Below are positions 8,523 through 17,028 of a stretch of 64,000 bases of DNA, piece by piece (within the stretch, counting starts at the first letter, position 1; each line of letters opens with the position of its first letter). The stretch comes from DAITPV01 sp050692555. GTDB taxonomy: Bacteria > Actinomycetota > UBA4738 > CALAEC01. The translations under genes were made by a program, and so were the position numbers. Under the pieces are notes generated by a model. It saw only the letters and a program-made list of their open reading frames with translations. It made no database searches and was not told the origin of the DNA. The stretch spans positions 5,053-69,052 of the forward strand of contig JBOGVS010000014.1 in the NCBI GenBank assembly GCA_050692555.1, written 5' to 3'.

Positions 8523-10106
8523 CTACTCTGCCGACAGGACGATCGACCGCGCGGACTTCATCCCCACGGCCTCGATGATCCGATCGAGCACCTCCGTGGG
8601 GATGGGGCTGTCCACGGTGAGCCCCATCAGGGCCAGGCCCCCGGCCTCCTTGCGGCCCACCTCCATCGAGGCGATATTGATGCCGTCCTCCCCCAGGATG
8701 GTCCCCACGGCACCGATCACCCCGGGACGGTCCTCGTACAGGAAGAACGCCATGTGCTCGGCAGGGGCCATGTCGACGTCAAAGTCGTACACCCGGACCA
8801 GGCGCTCGGCGTTCCGCTTGCCGACCAGGGTTCCCCCCACGCCGACCTCGCCGTCCTCGGTCTCGGCTCGTAGCAGCACCAAGTTCACGTAGTCCTGGGA
8901 CTCCACCGACCGCCGCTCGGACACCTCGAGTCCCCGCTCCTTGGCGATGGTCGGAGCGTTCACGTAGGAGACCGGCTCGTGGACCACCCCGGTCAGCGCC
9001 CCCTTCAACGCCGCCAGGGTGAGGACCCTGGTGTCCCACTCCCCCACCTTGCCGAGGTACTCGATGGCGATGCTGCGCATCGGCGAGTCGGCCAGGCCGG
9101 TGAGGACCCGACCCAGCCGCTCGGCCAGCGGGACGAACGGCCGGACCTGCTCGCTCACCTCGGCGGCGGCCACGTTGACGGCGTACGGGACGAACTCGCC
9201 CCGCAGCGCCAGGCGGACCATCTCCGCGATGGCCAGGCCGGCCTTGTCCTGGGCCTCCCGGGTCGCCGCCCCCAGGTGGGGGGTGACGATGGCGTCCGGG
9301 AAGGAGAACAGAGGGTGCTCGGTGACTGGCTCCTCGGCGAACACGTCGAGGGCCACACCCCCGAGCCGTCCGGTGCTCAGTGCCTCCACCAGAGCCTCTT
9401 CGTCGACGATCCCGCCCCGGGCGGTGTTGACGATCCTGGCGCCTTCCTTCATCAGCCCCAGCTCCCGCCGACCGATCAGGCCTTCGGTCTCCGGGGTCCT
9501 GGGGAGGTGGATCGTGATGAAGTCCGCCTGCACCAGCAGGGCGCCGAGGTCCGGCATGAGCTCGATCCCCAGCGTGCGGGCCCGGTCGCGCGACACGTAG
9601 GGATCGAACGCGATCAGCCGCATCCCGAACGACAGGGCTCGCTGGGCCACCATGGTCCCCACCCGGCCCAGGCCGATGATCCCCAGCGTCTTCCCGTGGA
9701 GCTCCACCCCCTGGAACCGCTCCCGCTCCCAGTTCCCCGACCGGAGCGACGCGTCGGCCGTGGGGACCTTGCGGGCCAGCGCCAGCAGCAGGGCCATGGT
9801 GTGCTCGGCGGCGGACAGGATATTGGACTGCGGCGCGTTGACCACCATGACGCCACGGCGCGTGGCCGCGTCCACGTCGACGTTGTCCAGCCCGATCCCC
9901 GCCCGGGCGATGACCTTCAGGTTCGTCCCCGCCTCGATCACCGCCGCATCGACCCTGGTCTGGGAACGAACCACGATCGCGTCGTACAGCCCGATCGACT
10001 CGGCCAGAGCGTCGCCCGAGAGATCCTCGCGAACGTCGACCTCGAAATCCTGTCGGAGCAGCTCAAGGCCGCGCTCTGACAACGGCTCGGTGACCAGCAC
10101 CTTCAT
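8523..10106 (-). CDS. serA: D-3-phosphoglycerate dehydrogenase
   Basis: 527 residues, the long type-I form that makes 3-phosphohydroxypyruvate for serine synthesis. Order: substrate-binding half, Rossmann domain with GIIGLGRVGTMVAQRA (about 145-160), the catalytic Arg in NTARGGIVDEEAL and His in TPHLGAATREAQ, then the ASB domain and a C-terminal ACT domain (FFLYEDRPGVIGAVGTILGEDG...) for serine feedback. Its ATG is 7 bases after an AATACT box, so the mRNA may be leaderless. A class V aminotransferase that could supply the next step lies at 10502-11656. Confidence 0.95.
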   Translation of the reverse strand: MKVLVTEPLSERGLELLRQDFEVDVREDLSGDALAESIGLYDAIVVRSQTRVDAAVIEAGTNLKVIARAGIGLDNVDVDAATRRGVMVVNAPQSNILSAAEHTMALLLALARKVPTADASLRSGNWERERFQGVELHGKTLGIIGLGRVGTMVAQRALSFGMRLIAFDPYVSRDRARTLGIELMPDLGALLVQADFITIHLPRTPETEGLIGRRELGLMKEGARIVNTARGGIVDEEALVEALSTGRLGGVALDVFAEEPVTEHPLFSFPDAIVTPHLGAATREAQDKAGLAIAEMVRLALRGEFVPYAVNVAAAEVSEQVRPFVPLAERLGRVLTGLADSPMRSIAIEYLGKVGEWDTRVLTLAALKGALTGVVHEPVSYVNAPTIAKERGLEVSERRSVESQDYVNLVLLRAETEDGEVGVGGTLVGKRNAERLVRVYDFDVDMAPAEHMAFFLYEDRPGVIGAVGTILGEDGINIASMEVGRKEAGGLALMGLTVDSPIPTEVLDRIIEAVGMKSARSIVLSAE

Positions 10107-10113
10107 GGGGGTC

Positions 10114-10119
10114 AGTATT
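10114..10119 (-). promoter_or_regulatory. -10 box of serA, leaderless arrangement
   Basis: AATACT on the minus strand lies 7 bases before the serA ATG, so transcription would start at or within a base or two of the start codon. No Shine-Dalgarno sequence is present. Confidence 0.4.
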
Positions 10120-10207
10120 GCAGTGCGCCACGAACCTGTCCCGGGGCCTTGCCCCGCGCACCGCCGATGCGGTGAGATGGAGGCCGGTCGAGCCGAGAGG
10201 AGGAGCG

Positions 10208-10495
10208 ATGCCCACGTACATCACCCTGATCAAGTGGACGGATCAGGGGCGGTCCAAGGTCGACAGCCTTCCCGACCGCGTCCAGGAGGTGGAGAAGCGG
10301 CTCACGGATCACGGAGCCAAAAACATCGGGAACTGGGTCACGATGGGCCAGTACGATCAGGTCGCCGTCGTCGAGGCGCCGGACGACGCGACGGCGGGTA
10401 AGCTGGCCTTGATGATCGCGGGACGGGGGAACGCCATCACCGAGACCCTCCGGGGATTCACGATGGACGAGGTCCGGGAGATGCTCAAGGGGTAG
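10208..10495 (+). CDS. GYD-domain protein
   Basis: 95 residues, start MPTYITLIKWTDQG at the ATG preceded by GAGGAGG. The VEKRLTDHGAKNIGNWVTMGQYDQVAVVEAPDD segment and its length match the GYD family (ferredoxin-like fold, probably dimeric), whose biochemical role is undefined. It lies between serA and the aminotransferase on the opposite strand and nearly touches the aminotransferase stop (6 bases). A second GYD-type gene is at 29504-29824 next to trpB2. Confidence 0.85.
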   Translation: MPTYITLIKWTDQGRSKVDSLPDRVQEVEKRLTDHGAKNIGNWVTMGQYDQVAVVEAPDDATAGKLALMIAGRGNAITETLRGFTMDEVREMLKG

Positions 10496-10501
10496 GAGCG
10501 C

Positions 10502-11656
10502 TTAGCCGGACCGGGCGAAGACGTCTTCCGCGGCGGCCACCCCGGCCCCGCGCTTCACGGGGTAGCCCATCGACTCAAGGGTGAGCTCCAGGGCCGCGAG
10601 ACAGCGAACGATGTCGAATCGGTCGTAGTTGCCCAGGTGGCCGATGCGGAACACCTTGCCCTTCAGCGGCCCCTGCCCGGGAGCCAGGACGATGCCGTGG
10701 TCCCCGCGCACCTTGGCCACGAGCTCATCGCCGTCGATCCGCTCCGGGGCTCGCACCGCGGTGACCGCCCATGCCCGCTCGGGATGATCGCCGTCCAGGT
10801 CCAGGCCCAGAGCCCGGACGCCCTCCTTGGTGGCCTCGGAGAGGGTGCGATGACGCTCCAGGACCGCCTGGTGACCCTCGTCGAGATAGAGGCGCAGGGC
10901 CTCGCGGAGCCCGAGCATCAGGCTGATTGCCGGCGTCCACGGGGCCTCGGGGTTCGGAAGCTCGTAGGACTTCTGGTATGCCGCCCAGTCGAAGTAGAAA
11001 CGCGGGCTGGTGGCCTCCCGGGCCGCCGCCCACGCGGCCTCCGACACCGAAACGAACGCCAGGCCCGGAGTGGCGGAGAGGGCTTTCTGGGAACCGCCGA
11101 TGGCCACGTCCACACCCCAGGCGTCGCCGCGGAACGGCACCGCGCCGGCGCTGGAGATCACGTCCACCGCGAACAGAGAGCCAGCATCCCTGGTGACCCT
11201 GCCGATGGCCTCGATGTCGTTGACCACACCGGTCGACGTCTCCGAGTGCTGGGCAAGCACTCCCTTGGCCGGGGCCTCCGACAGGGCCGCAGCGACGTCC
11301 TCGGGCCGGACCTCTCTCCCCCACTCGTACTCGATCCTGTGGACGTCCAGGTGGAAGGCTTCGGCGATCCGGGCGAACCGATCCCCGAAGTACCCGGCCA
11401 CCGGCACCACGACACGGTCGCCGGGGGAGAACAGGTTGGCCACCGCCGACTCCAGGCCCCCGGTCCCGGACGAGGTGAACACCAGGACGTCGTCCTCCGT
11501 ATCCAGCAGCGCCTTGAGCCCGGCGGTGACCTCGCGCAGCAGCTGACCGTAGCCCGGGCCCCGGTGGTAGACGAGTGGGCTGCCCTGGGCCAGCAGCACA
11601 GAGGGGGGCACCGGCGTTGGGCCTGGAGTCATGAGGATCTCGGGTCGTTCCGTCAT
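10502..11656 (-). CDS. Class V aminotransferase (serine-pyruvate / alanine-glyoxylate type), possible phosphoserine aminotransferase
   Basis: 384 residues, PLP-dependent fold type I. Seen: the N-terminal LMTPGPTPVPPSVLLAQ signature of the SPT/AGT family, TSSGTGGLESAV, HSETSTGVVNDIEAI, AVDVISSAGAVPF with the PLP-binding Asp, and the Schiff-base lysine in GGSQKALS. The start at 11656 is supported by GGAGG; the longer open frame is not homologous. Members encoded beside serA have been proposed to act as the phosphoserine aminotransferase, and no serC is seen here, so that role is plausible. It could equally be a serine/alanine-glyoxylate aminotransferase. Confidence 0.88.
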   Translation of the reverse strand: MTERPEILMTPGPTPVPPSVLLAQGSPLVYHRGPGYGQLLREVTAGLKALLDTEDDVLVFTSSGTGGLESAVANLFSPGDRVVVPVAGYFGDRFARIAEAFHLDVHRIEYEWGREVRPEDVAAALSEAPAKGVLAQHSETSTGVVNDIEAIGRVTRDAGSLFAVDVISSAGAVPFRGDAWGVDVAIGGSQKALSATPGLAFVSVSEAAWAAAREATSPRFYFDWAAYQKSYELPNPEAPWTPAISLMLGLREALRLYLDEGHQAVLERHRTLSEATKEGVRALGLDLDGDHPERAWAVTAVRAPERIDGDELVAKVRGDHGIVLAPGQGPLKGKVFRIGHLGNYDRFDIVRCLAALELTLESMGYPVKRGAGVAAAEDVFARSG

Positions 11657-11823
11657 CGTTCCCTCCGGAGACCGTACGGCGAGCCTAGCACGGGGCTCCC
11701 GCGGGCCTCGCCCAACGAGGCATGCTAGCCTCCGCCCGTCGCCGCAGCGACGGATGGAAAGGGGGTGGGGCGTACCGCGCGGCGGGCAATCCGTCGATCC
11801 CGCTTCATCTCGAGGAGGAATCC

Positions 11824-12315
11824 ATGAAGAAGCTACCCGGTCTTCGGGGCGTCGTGGCCCTGGCCATCCTGGGAGCACTGGTGGCGTCGGTTCTGATCTC
11901 CCCCGCAGGCGCCGCCAAGTCCCTGACCAGGAAGAAGGTCAAGAGGATCGCCACGAAGATCGTCAACAACATCGCCTATACGCAGGCGGAGGCGGACGCC
12001 CTGTTCAAGGACGAGTGTCCGGCGGGCACGGCGCGGTTCGGTGAGGGTTGCATGGAGACCGCGGCTCGCACCGCTGCGGCGTGGGGCGTTGCCGCCACCA
12101 CCTGCGCGACGGCGGGGAGGCGACTTCCGGCAGTGGATGAGCTCGACGACTACCTTTCCCAGCCGGGCGTCAGCACGGGAGCGGAGCTCACCGCCGACAT
12201 CGTGAAGGATGGGACATCCTTCCTGGTGGTGACCACCTCGGGGCAGGGGGTGATCGCCGACAGCAACTTCGGCCCCCTCCCCTATCGCTGCTTCCAGTCC
12301 CTCAACAACCTGTAG
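11824..12315 (+). CDS. Secreted protein with short cysteine-bearing domain, unknown function
   Basis: 163 residues. A signal peptide is clear: MKKLPGLRG, then VVALAILGALVASVLIS, with cleavage near AGA|AK. The mature part starts with a lysine-rich stretch (KSLTRKKVKRIATK). It then has CPAGT..GCMETAARTAA.W..A..TCATAGRRLPAVDEL, a pattern like sulfatase-modifying/lectin-type domains where A-x-C-x-x-x-G-x-R-L-P-T precedes a helix. The four cysteines are probably disulfide-bonded. Start set by GAGGAGGAATCC before the ATG. Transcription ends at the strong hairpin just downstream. Confidence 0.75.
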   Translation: MKKLPGLRGVVALAILGALVASVLISPAGAAKSLTRKKVKRIATKIVNNIAYTQAEADALFKDECPAGTARFGEGCMETAARTAAAWGVAATTCATAGRRLPAVDELDDYLSQPGVSTGAELTADIVKDGTSFLVVTTSGQGVIADSNFGPLPYRCFQSLNNL

Positions 12316-12330
12316 GCGCACGGAAACGCG

Positions 12331-12358
12331 AAGGACCCCCGGGAATCCGGGGGTCCTT
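12331..12358. terminator. Bidirectional intrinsic terminator
   Basis: A perfect 12-bp stem (AAGGACCCCCGG / CCGGGGGTCCTT) with a four-base GAAT loop lies between the ends of two convergent genes (12315 and 12376). The A-rich and T-rich outer stem ends provide a short U run in both directions. Confidence 0.8.
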
Positions 12359-12375
12359 CCGCTTGATCCGGTCGG

Positions 12376-12681
12376 TCAGGCGGCCTTGCGGACCGACTGC
12401 TTCCAGATCTTGCCGGTGATCGGCTCGAACGCCTTGATCAGGTCCAGCGAGTAGGTCCGCTGGGTCTTCACCAGGCGCTCGACGAATTCCCAGTACGCCT
12501 TGGTCAGCTCCTCCGGCTTGGGGAGGTTCCGGATGTACGAGGCGCCGGGAAGCTCGCTCGGCAGAACCTCGCCCACCCGCTGGGCAACGGTGCTGGCACC
12601 GCTGACGATCGCCCGATCGACCTTCTTCATCCCGTCGATCACGCGGTCGCCAACCCTGGTGACGCTCTCCGTGTAGGCCAT
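12376..12681 (-). CDS. Phasin-like / lipid- or polymer-granule-associated small protein
   Basis: 101 residues, all predicted amphipathic helix, no signal or membrane segment. ELTKAYWEFVERLVKTQRTYSLDLIKAFEPI resembles the helix found in phasins and in actinobacterial lipid-droplet/HBHA-like proteins, which coat storage granules; this is an inference from pattern, not a firm family match. It has the best expression signals in the window: a TTGACA/TAAACT promoter and AAAGGAGGT before the ATG. The adjacent XRE gene has the same 18-base element in its promoter, suggesting that this regulator controls it. Confidence 0.6.
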   Translation of the reverse strand: MAYTESVTRVGDRVIDGMKKVDRAIVSGASTVAQRVGEVLPSELPGASYIRNLPKPEELTKAYWEFVERLVKTQRTYSLDLIKAFEPITGKIWKQSVRKAA

Positions 12682-12705
12682 ATCCGTGACCTCCTTTCGG
12701 CGCTT

Positions 12706-12735
12706 AGTTTACCAAACGGTCGGATGGCCTGTCAA
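12706..12735 (-). promoter_or_regulatory. Strong promoter plus putative XRE operator of phasin-like gene
   Basis: Minus strand: TTGACA (12730-12735), an 18-base spacer and TAAACT (12706-12711). The inverted repeat GTTTGGTAAAC covers 12707-12717, over the -10 box. The 18 bases 12706-12723 match the element in the neighbouring XRE promoter (13122-13139) at 15 positions and in the same place relative to the -10. Likely a repressor-binding site. Confidence 0.7.
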
Positions 12736-13112
12736 GCAGAGGCTGCGGAGGGGCTGGAGGGCTCTTCAGATGCTCCAAAGCCCCTGTATACCCCGATCAA
12801 GGCTTCCTTCTGCTCGGTGGTGAGATTGGGATCCAGGCGGATGGCCCGTTCCACGTCCGGCTTGTCGGGGGCATCCGGGTCTTCGCCCAATAGCCCGGCC
12901 TTGGCATACAGGGCCTCGGAGGAGAGCTGGAGGGCCGTGGACAGGCGGTTCAGCACCTTGGCGGAAGGCTTGTAGATCCCCCGCTCGATCTGGCTGAGGT
13001 AGGCGTTGGAGACCTTGGCCACCCCCGCGAGCTGGCGCAGGGACATCTGGGCCAGCCGGCGCTGTGAGCGGATGAAGTCACCGATGGCGGTTCCGCCGTC
13101 GTCCTCGGTCAT
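12732..13112 (-). CDS. XRE-family HTH transcriptional regulator
   Basis: 126 residues. The N-terminal Cro/CI-type helix-turn-helix (IGDFIRSQRRLAQMSLRQLAGVAKVSNAYLSQIERG, about residues 10-45) is unmistakable. The rest is a charged helical tail with no recognised effector domain. The start MTEDDGGTAIGDF at 13112 is 9 bases from a TATACT -10 box, so the message is leaderless or nearly so. The operator-like element over its own -10, repeated at the phasin-like gene that it precedes, argues for autoregulation and control of that gene. This recalls phasin or lipid-droplet protein/regulator pairs in other bacteria. Confidence 0.88.
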   Translation of the reverse strand: MTEDDGGTAIGDFIRSQRRLAQMSLRQLAGVAKVSNAYLSQIERGIYKPSAKVLNRLSTALQLSSEALYAKAGLLGEDPDAPDKPDVERAIRLDPNLTTEQKEALIGVYRGFGASEEPSSPSAASA

Positions 13113-13121
13113 CGAGGGGGA

Positions 13122-13139
13122 AGTATACCAAACGCTTGG
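13122..13139 (-). promoter_or_regulatory. -10 box and putative operator of XRE gene
   Basis: TATACT (13122-13127, minus strand) is embedded in GTTTGGTATAC, which differs at one base from the repeat at 12707-12717. The flanking bases extend the match to 15 of 18. The -35 region is poor, consistent with weak autoregulated expression. Confidence 0.65.
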
Positions 13140-13170
13140 CAGACCAAGCACTAAGGGAAGGAGGCCTGGT

Positions 13171-15717
13171 CTACGGGACGCTCTTCTCCTTCTCACACTT
13201 CGGGGACTTGTCGTCGCCGGATCCCCCAACGCAGGTGTCCTTGCCCTTGCCCCCGTTCACCTTGTCGTCGCCGGCGCCGCCCTTCAACTTGTCCTTCCCG
13301 TCCTCACCGAAGAGCCGGTCCTTGCCCCCTCCCCCGTTGACGGTGTCGCTGCCGTCCCCGGCGCACACCAGGTCCTTGCCCCCCTGGGCCTTCACCTTGT
13401 CGTTGCCCCCCACGGCGGCTATCACGTCGGGACCGGAGGTACCCCTGATGGTCTCCCCCGCGTCGGTGCCGGTGATTGTGGCGGGCTTGCCCTTGCAGGA
13501 GCCGGAAGGAGGCGGGGTAGGAGCCGGCCCCGGAGCGGGAGGTCCCTCGACGAGCTTGGCCACGAAGGCGTCGGATCCCCCGTTGTGGGTGGTGTCGAAG
13601 GCTCCGGTGGTCGTGGGGAAGCCGGTGGCCCCGTCCGCGGTAGTCCCGGTAACGTATGTAGCTCCCCCGCCGTCGACAGCAACGGCCTCTCCCCGGTCGA
13701 AGTTACTCCCACCGAGGAACGTGGAGTCAACAAGGGCGGCTCCGTCGGTTCCGAGCTTGGCCACGAAGGCGTCGTATTCCCCGTTGTGCGTGCTGTCGAA
13801 CGCTCCTGTGGTCGTGGGGAAGTCGGTGGCCGCGTCCTCCGTCTCGCCGGTGATGATTGCCGATCCCGAGCCGTCGACCGTGAGCGCACGACCCGGGTCG
13901 TAGCCGTTCCCGCCGAGGAACGTGGAATAGGTCAGGGCGTCGCCGGAGGCCGATAGCTTGGTGACGAACGCGTCACCACCCCCGTTGTGGATCTGGTCGA
14001 AGGCCCCCGGAGTCGTTGGGAGATCGGTGGTTCCGTCGAAGCTCGACCCGGTGATGTAGGCGGCCCCCAAGCCGTCCACGGCGATCCCCTCCCCGGCGTC
14101 ACCACTGCTCCCCCCAAGGAATGTGGAGTACGCCAGCGCGGCTCCGGAGGCCCCCAGCTTGGTGATGAAGGCGTCCACGCCCCCGTTGTGGGTGTTGTCG
14201 AAGGCGCCGGTGGTGGTGGGGAACGGGGTGGGAGCGTCCAGGCTGGTCCCGGTGACGTACGCAGCACCCCCGCCGTCGACAGCAACAGCCTCGCCCTCGT
14301 CGGTGTCACTCCCACCGAGAAACGTGGAGTACGAAAGCGCGGCACCCGTGGGATCCAGCTTGGTGAGGAAGGCATCGTAGCTCCCGTTGTGGGCGCTGTC
14401 GTAGGCCGCGCCGGTCGTGGGGAAGTCGGTCGTGCCGTCGAAGGTCTCCCCGGTCACGTAGGCGGCTCCCGCGCCGTCCACGTCGATGGACCGCCCGGCG
14501 TCGAAACTGCTTCCGCCGAGGAAGGTGGAGTACATCAGGGCGGCTCCCGAGGGGTCGAGCTTGGTCACGAAGGCATCGTAGCCTCCGTTGTGCGTCTCCT
14601 GGAAAGCCCCGGGGGTGGTGGGGAAGTTCACCGTGTCGTCCAAGGTGATCCCGGTGACGTAGGCAGCCCCCGAGCCGTCCAGGCTGATGCCGGTACCCGA
14701 TTCCACCTCGTTCCCTCCCAAGAACGTGGAGTACACGAGGGCTGTCCCGCTGGGGTTCAACTTCGTGATGAAGGCATCCGTGCCCCCGGAGTGGGTCTCG
14801 GCGAAGGCTCCGGGCGTGGTGGGGAAGTCTGTGGCCACGTCCATGGCGCTTCCGGTGAGATAGGCGGCCCCTGTGCCGTCCACCGCGATCCCGGCTCCGT
14901 TGTCGCTCCCGCTCCCACCAAGGAAGCTGGAGTAGGCCAGAACCACCGGATCGATGACAAGGGGGAGAGAGAGGTCGTACGGGCCAAGGGCGAACCCGAT
15001 GCGGCCGCCGTTGAGACGGTAGCCGCCGGCGATCTCCTGCCGCTCCCCTCCAATCTCCTGATAGATCACCGGGTCCCCGTGGACGATCTCCCCGGCGGCG
15101 GTGGTGATCATCAGGTCACCGCGCCCGTCAACCCGGATTGCCTCGGTCCCACGGAATCGGACCGCGATGGTCGACGGATCGGATCCGGGGGCCAGGAGGA
15201 AGTCGTACTCGAGGCCGTCCCCGGTGCCCCGGAACGCCAGGTCGATCCCGGGATACACCTCTTCGTACCTGACCCGCCCGTACGTGGGGATCCCCGTGTG
15301 CCACCCGGAGGGGTCGGAGCCCTTGAGATAGTTCACCACTCCAGGAAGGCGATCACGGCCGACGATTACCGGATCGGGCTCTGCGCCCACCAAGTCCATC
15401 TCCAGGGTGGCCCCAGGCGTGGCCGGCCCCAGCGCTCCGAGGTCGTAGACCGAGCCCCCGAGAGAGAACACCGGTCCGGAATCCGTCAGGGACAGGGCGT
15501 AGCCATCCCCCCTGCTCACGAAGCGCACTCGGGGGTCGGTCTGGCCCCGATTGGCCTCGAAGGAGAGCGGCAGGTTCCCATAGTCCCCAAGCACCCCGGC
15601 CTCCTGCAAGGATCTGGGCTCTGGTTCTGGAGACCCCGGGGAGGCGGGGATTACCCCCAGCCCTCCGAAGAGGAGCACAACCAGTGAGATCGGCACGGCA
15701 AGACGGAAACCGGCCAC
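13171..15717 (-). CDS. Secreted SBBP-repeat beta-propeller protein with RTX-like C-terminus
   Basis: About 848 residues. Signal peptide MAGFRLAVPISLVVLLFGGLGV. Then a roughly 200-residue domain typical of SBBP proteins (LPLSFEANRGQTDPRVRFVSRG, NYLKGSDPSGWHTGIPTYGRV, YPGIDLAFRGTG). Then seven 67-residue SBBP repeats (consensus YSTFLGG..D.G..IAVDG.GAAYVTG). Then a C-terminal block of glycine/aspartate nonapeptides (GGNDKVKAQGGKD...GGKGKDTCVGG) expected to bind calcium, ending CEKEKSVP. The GTG at 15717 is chosen because AAAGGAG precedes it and gives a normal signal peptide; ATG 15777 adds 20 residues. Extracellular, function unknown, probably adhesion or surface structure. Confidence 0.85.
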   Translation of the reverse strand: MAGFRLAVPISLVVLLFGGLGVIPASPGSPEPEPRSLQEAGVLGDYGNLPLSFEANRGQTDPRVRFVSRGDGYALSLTDSGPVFSLGGSVYDLGALGPATPGATLEMDLVGAEPDPVIVGRDRLPGVVNYLKGSDPSGWHTGIPTYGRVRYEEVYPGIDLAFRGTGDGLEYDFLLAPGSDPSTIAVRFRGTEAIRVDGRGDLMITTAAGEIVHGDPVIYQEIGGERQEIAGGYRLNGGRIGFALGPYDLSLPLVIDPVVLAYSSFLGGSGSDNGAGIAVDGTGAAYLTGSAMDVATDFPTTPGAFAETHSGGTDAFITKLNPSGTALVYSTFLGGNEVESGTGISLDGSGAAYVTGITLDDTVNFPTTPGAFQETHNGGYDAFVTKLDPSGAALMYSTFLGGSSFDAGRSIDVDGAGAAYVTGETFDGTTDFPTTGAAYDSAHNGSYDAFLTKLDPTGAALSYSTFLGGSDTDEGEAVAVDGGGAAYVTGTSLDAPTPFPTTTGAFDNTHNGGVDAFITKLGASGAALAYSTFLGGSSGDAGEGIAVDGLGAAYITGSSFDGTTDLPTTPGAFDQIHNGGGDAFVTKLSASGDALTYSTFLGGNGYDPGRALTVDGSGSAIITGETEDAATDFPTTTGAFDSTHNGEYDAFVAKLGTDGAALVDSTFLGGSNFDRGEAVAVDGGGATYVTGTTADGATGFPTTTGAFDTTHNGGSDAFVAKLVEGPPAPGPAPTPPPSGSCKGKPATITGTDAGETIRGTSGPDVIAAVGGNDKVKAQGGKDLVCAGDGSDTVNGGGGKDRLFGEDGKDKLKGGAGDDKVNGGKGKDTCVGGSGDDKSPKCEKEKSVP
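13549..14940 (-). repeat. Seven tandem 201-bp coding repeats (SBBP)
   Basis: Within the preceding gene the motif AACGTGGAGTAC (or close variants, plus-strand reading) recurs at intervals of about 201 bases, near 13721, 13920, 14122, 14325, 14525 and 14726. Each period encodes one 67-residue repeat. Copies are diverged at DNA level, so this is an old protein repeat, not a recent expansion. Confidence 0.8.
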
Positions 15718-15876
15718 GGATCTCCTTTCCCGTTCGTGGAGTAGTGAGGACCGATTTGAGGGGCTTGGCTCATCCATTGTGACGTGCCACCAGCGCCACG
15801 GGAATAGGCCGTTCGGGCCATGGTTTCCGCTCGAATCGGGCGAAAGGGGGCTGCTGAGCCCGACCCCGTTCCTCGG

Positions 15877-17028
15877 TCAGAGCAGCTGGGCCAGTGTGTC
15901 GAACAGGCGTTCAACGTCCGCCTCGGTGTTGAAGAAGTGCGGCGAGATCCGGATCCCGTCGCCCCGGGAGTCCACGCACACGTCGCGCTCGTACAGGGCC
16001 TCGGCGATCTTGCCCGCCTGCTCCCCCACCCCCACGTTGACCACGCCCCCCCGGGCCGTTCGCTCACGCGGGGTCCGCACCGGAAGTCCGGCCCCATCGG
16101 CGCGCTCGATGACGTAGTCGGTGAGCGTTCCCTGCCGGTCGCGGATCCGCTCCGGGCCGACCTCGGAGATGATCTCCAGCCCTCCCTGGGCGATGAACGG
16201 GATCGGGGCGGGGTGGGTTCCGGTCTCCAGCCGGCGTGCCGTAGGGTGGAAATCAAGCTCGGTGAGCCGAAACGCGAACGGCTCACGCTGGCTCCACCAG
16301 CCCGAGACCAACGGCTCGAGCGTGGGGATCAGGTCCCTTCGCGCATACATGAACGCCAGCCCCGGCCCCCCGCACAGCCACTTCAGGACCCCGGTGGTGT
16401 AGAAGTCGCACCCCAGGGCGTGGAGGTCGACGGGCACGATGCCGGCCCCGTGGAAGTCGTCGACCACCGAGACGGCACCGGCGGCCCTCGCCAGGCGGCA
16501 CACCTCCGCGGCGTCGATGATCGCGCTGGAGCGGTACAGGACCCGGTTGATCGACACCGCCGCGGTGCGCTCGTCGATGGCGTCGGCGAACGCATCCAGG
16601 GGAACCGTCAGCCCGTCCGGCGACGGCAGGAACACCACTTCGGCGCCTCGCCGCTTCTGTGCCAGCCACACGTGCCCCGCGGTGGGGAAGTCGAGCTCCG
16701 TGAGGATGACCCGGTTCCGCTCCGGGGGGAAGTCCAGGCACGAGGCGATCGTGGACAGCGCCAGGGACACGTTCGTGGTGATGGCCAGCTCGTCGGGGTC
16801 GGCCCCGGCGAGCCGGGCGAACATCGCCTTCACCTCACGGATCCGGGGGAAGAACCGCTCGAACCACACCGGCTCCGGCGCCCCCATCTCCTCCCACGCA
16901 TCGACGTACTCCTGCAGGTACCGCTTCGATCGGCCGGACACCGGACCGAGCGACGCGCTGATCAGGTACGCCTTGCGCCGGACGACGGCGAACTCGTCGC
17001 GGTACGAATCCAGCGACCGGGCTGTCAT
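15877..17028 (-). CDS. kynU: Kynureninase (class V PLP enzyme)
   Basis: 383 residues. It should cleave kynurenine to anthranilate and alanine. Fold type I PLP enzyme: TNVSLALSTIASCL, the Asp-bearing VVDDFHGAGIVPVDLHALGCDFYTTG and the Schiff-base lysine in GVLKWLCGGPGLAF, close to kynureninase's D..H..GNVPVDLH and S.KYL..GPG pattern. The assignment rests mainly on its 4-base overlap (ATGA) with tryptophan 2,3-dioxygenase. From sequence alone an isopenicillin-epimerase-like or other class V enzyme would be possible. Start ATG 17028 sits in that overlap; the longer frame upstream is shadow. Confidence 0.82.
   Translation of the reverse strand: MTARSLDSYRDEFAVVRRKAYLISASLGPVSGRSKRYLQEYVDAWEEMGAPEPVWFERFFPRIREVKAMFARLAGADPDELAITTNVSLALSTIASCLDFPPERNRVILTELDFPTAGHVWLAQKRRGAEVVFLPSPDGLTVPLDAFADAIDERTAAVSINRVLYRSSAIIDAAEVCRLARAAGAVSVVDDFHGAGIVPVDLHALGCDFYTTGVLKWLCGGPGLAFMYARRDLIPTLEPLVSGWWSQREPFAFRLTELDFHPTARRLETGTHPAPIPFIAQGGLEIISEVGPERIRDRQGTLTDYVIERADGAGLPVRTPRERTARGGVVNVGVGEQAGKIAEALYERDVCVDSRGDGIRISPHFFNTEADVERLFDTLAQLL

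Noticed and set aside
13549..14940. Regular about 200-base spacing considered as a CRISPR or satellite array
   Set aside because: The period encodes a known protein repeat in an intact gene; there are no short identical repeats with unique spacers.
13987..15687. Long open frame of 566 codons on the plus strand opposite the SBBP gene
   Set aside because: It mirrors the SBBP repeat in antisense, has no domain or signal, and the minus-strand frame has a signal peptide, known repeats and an SD site. GC-rich third positions keep shadow frames open.
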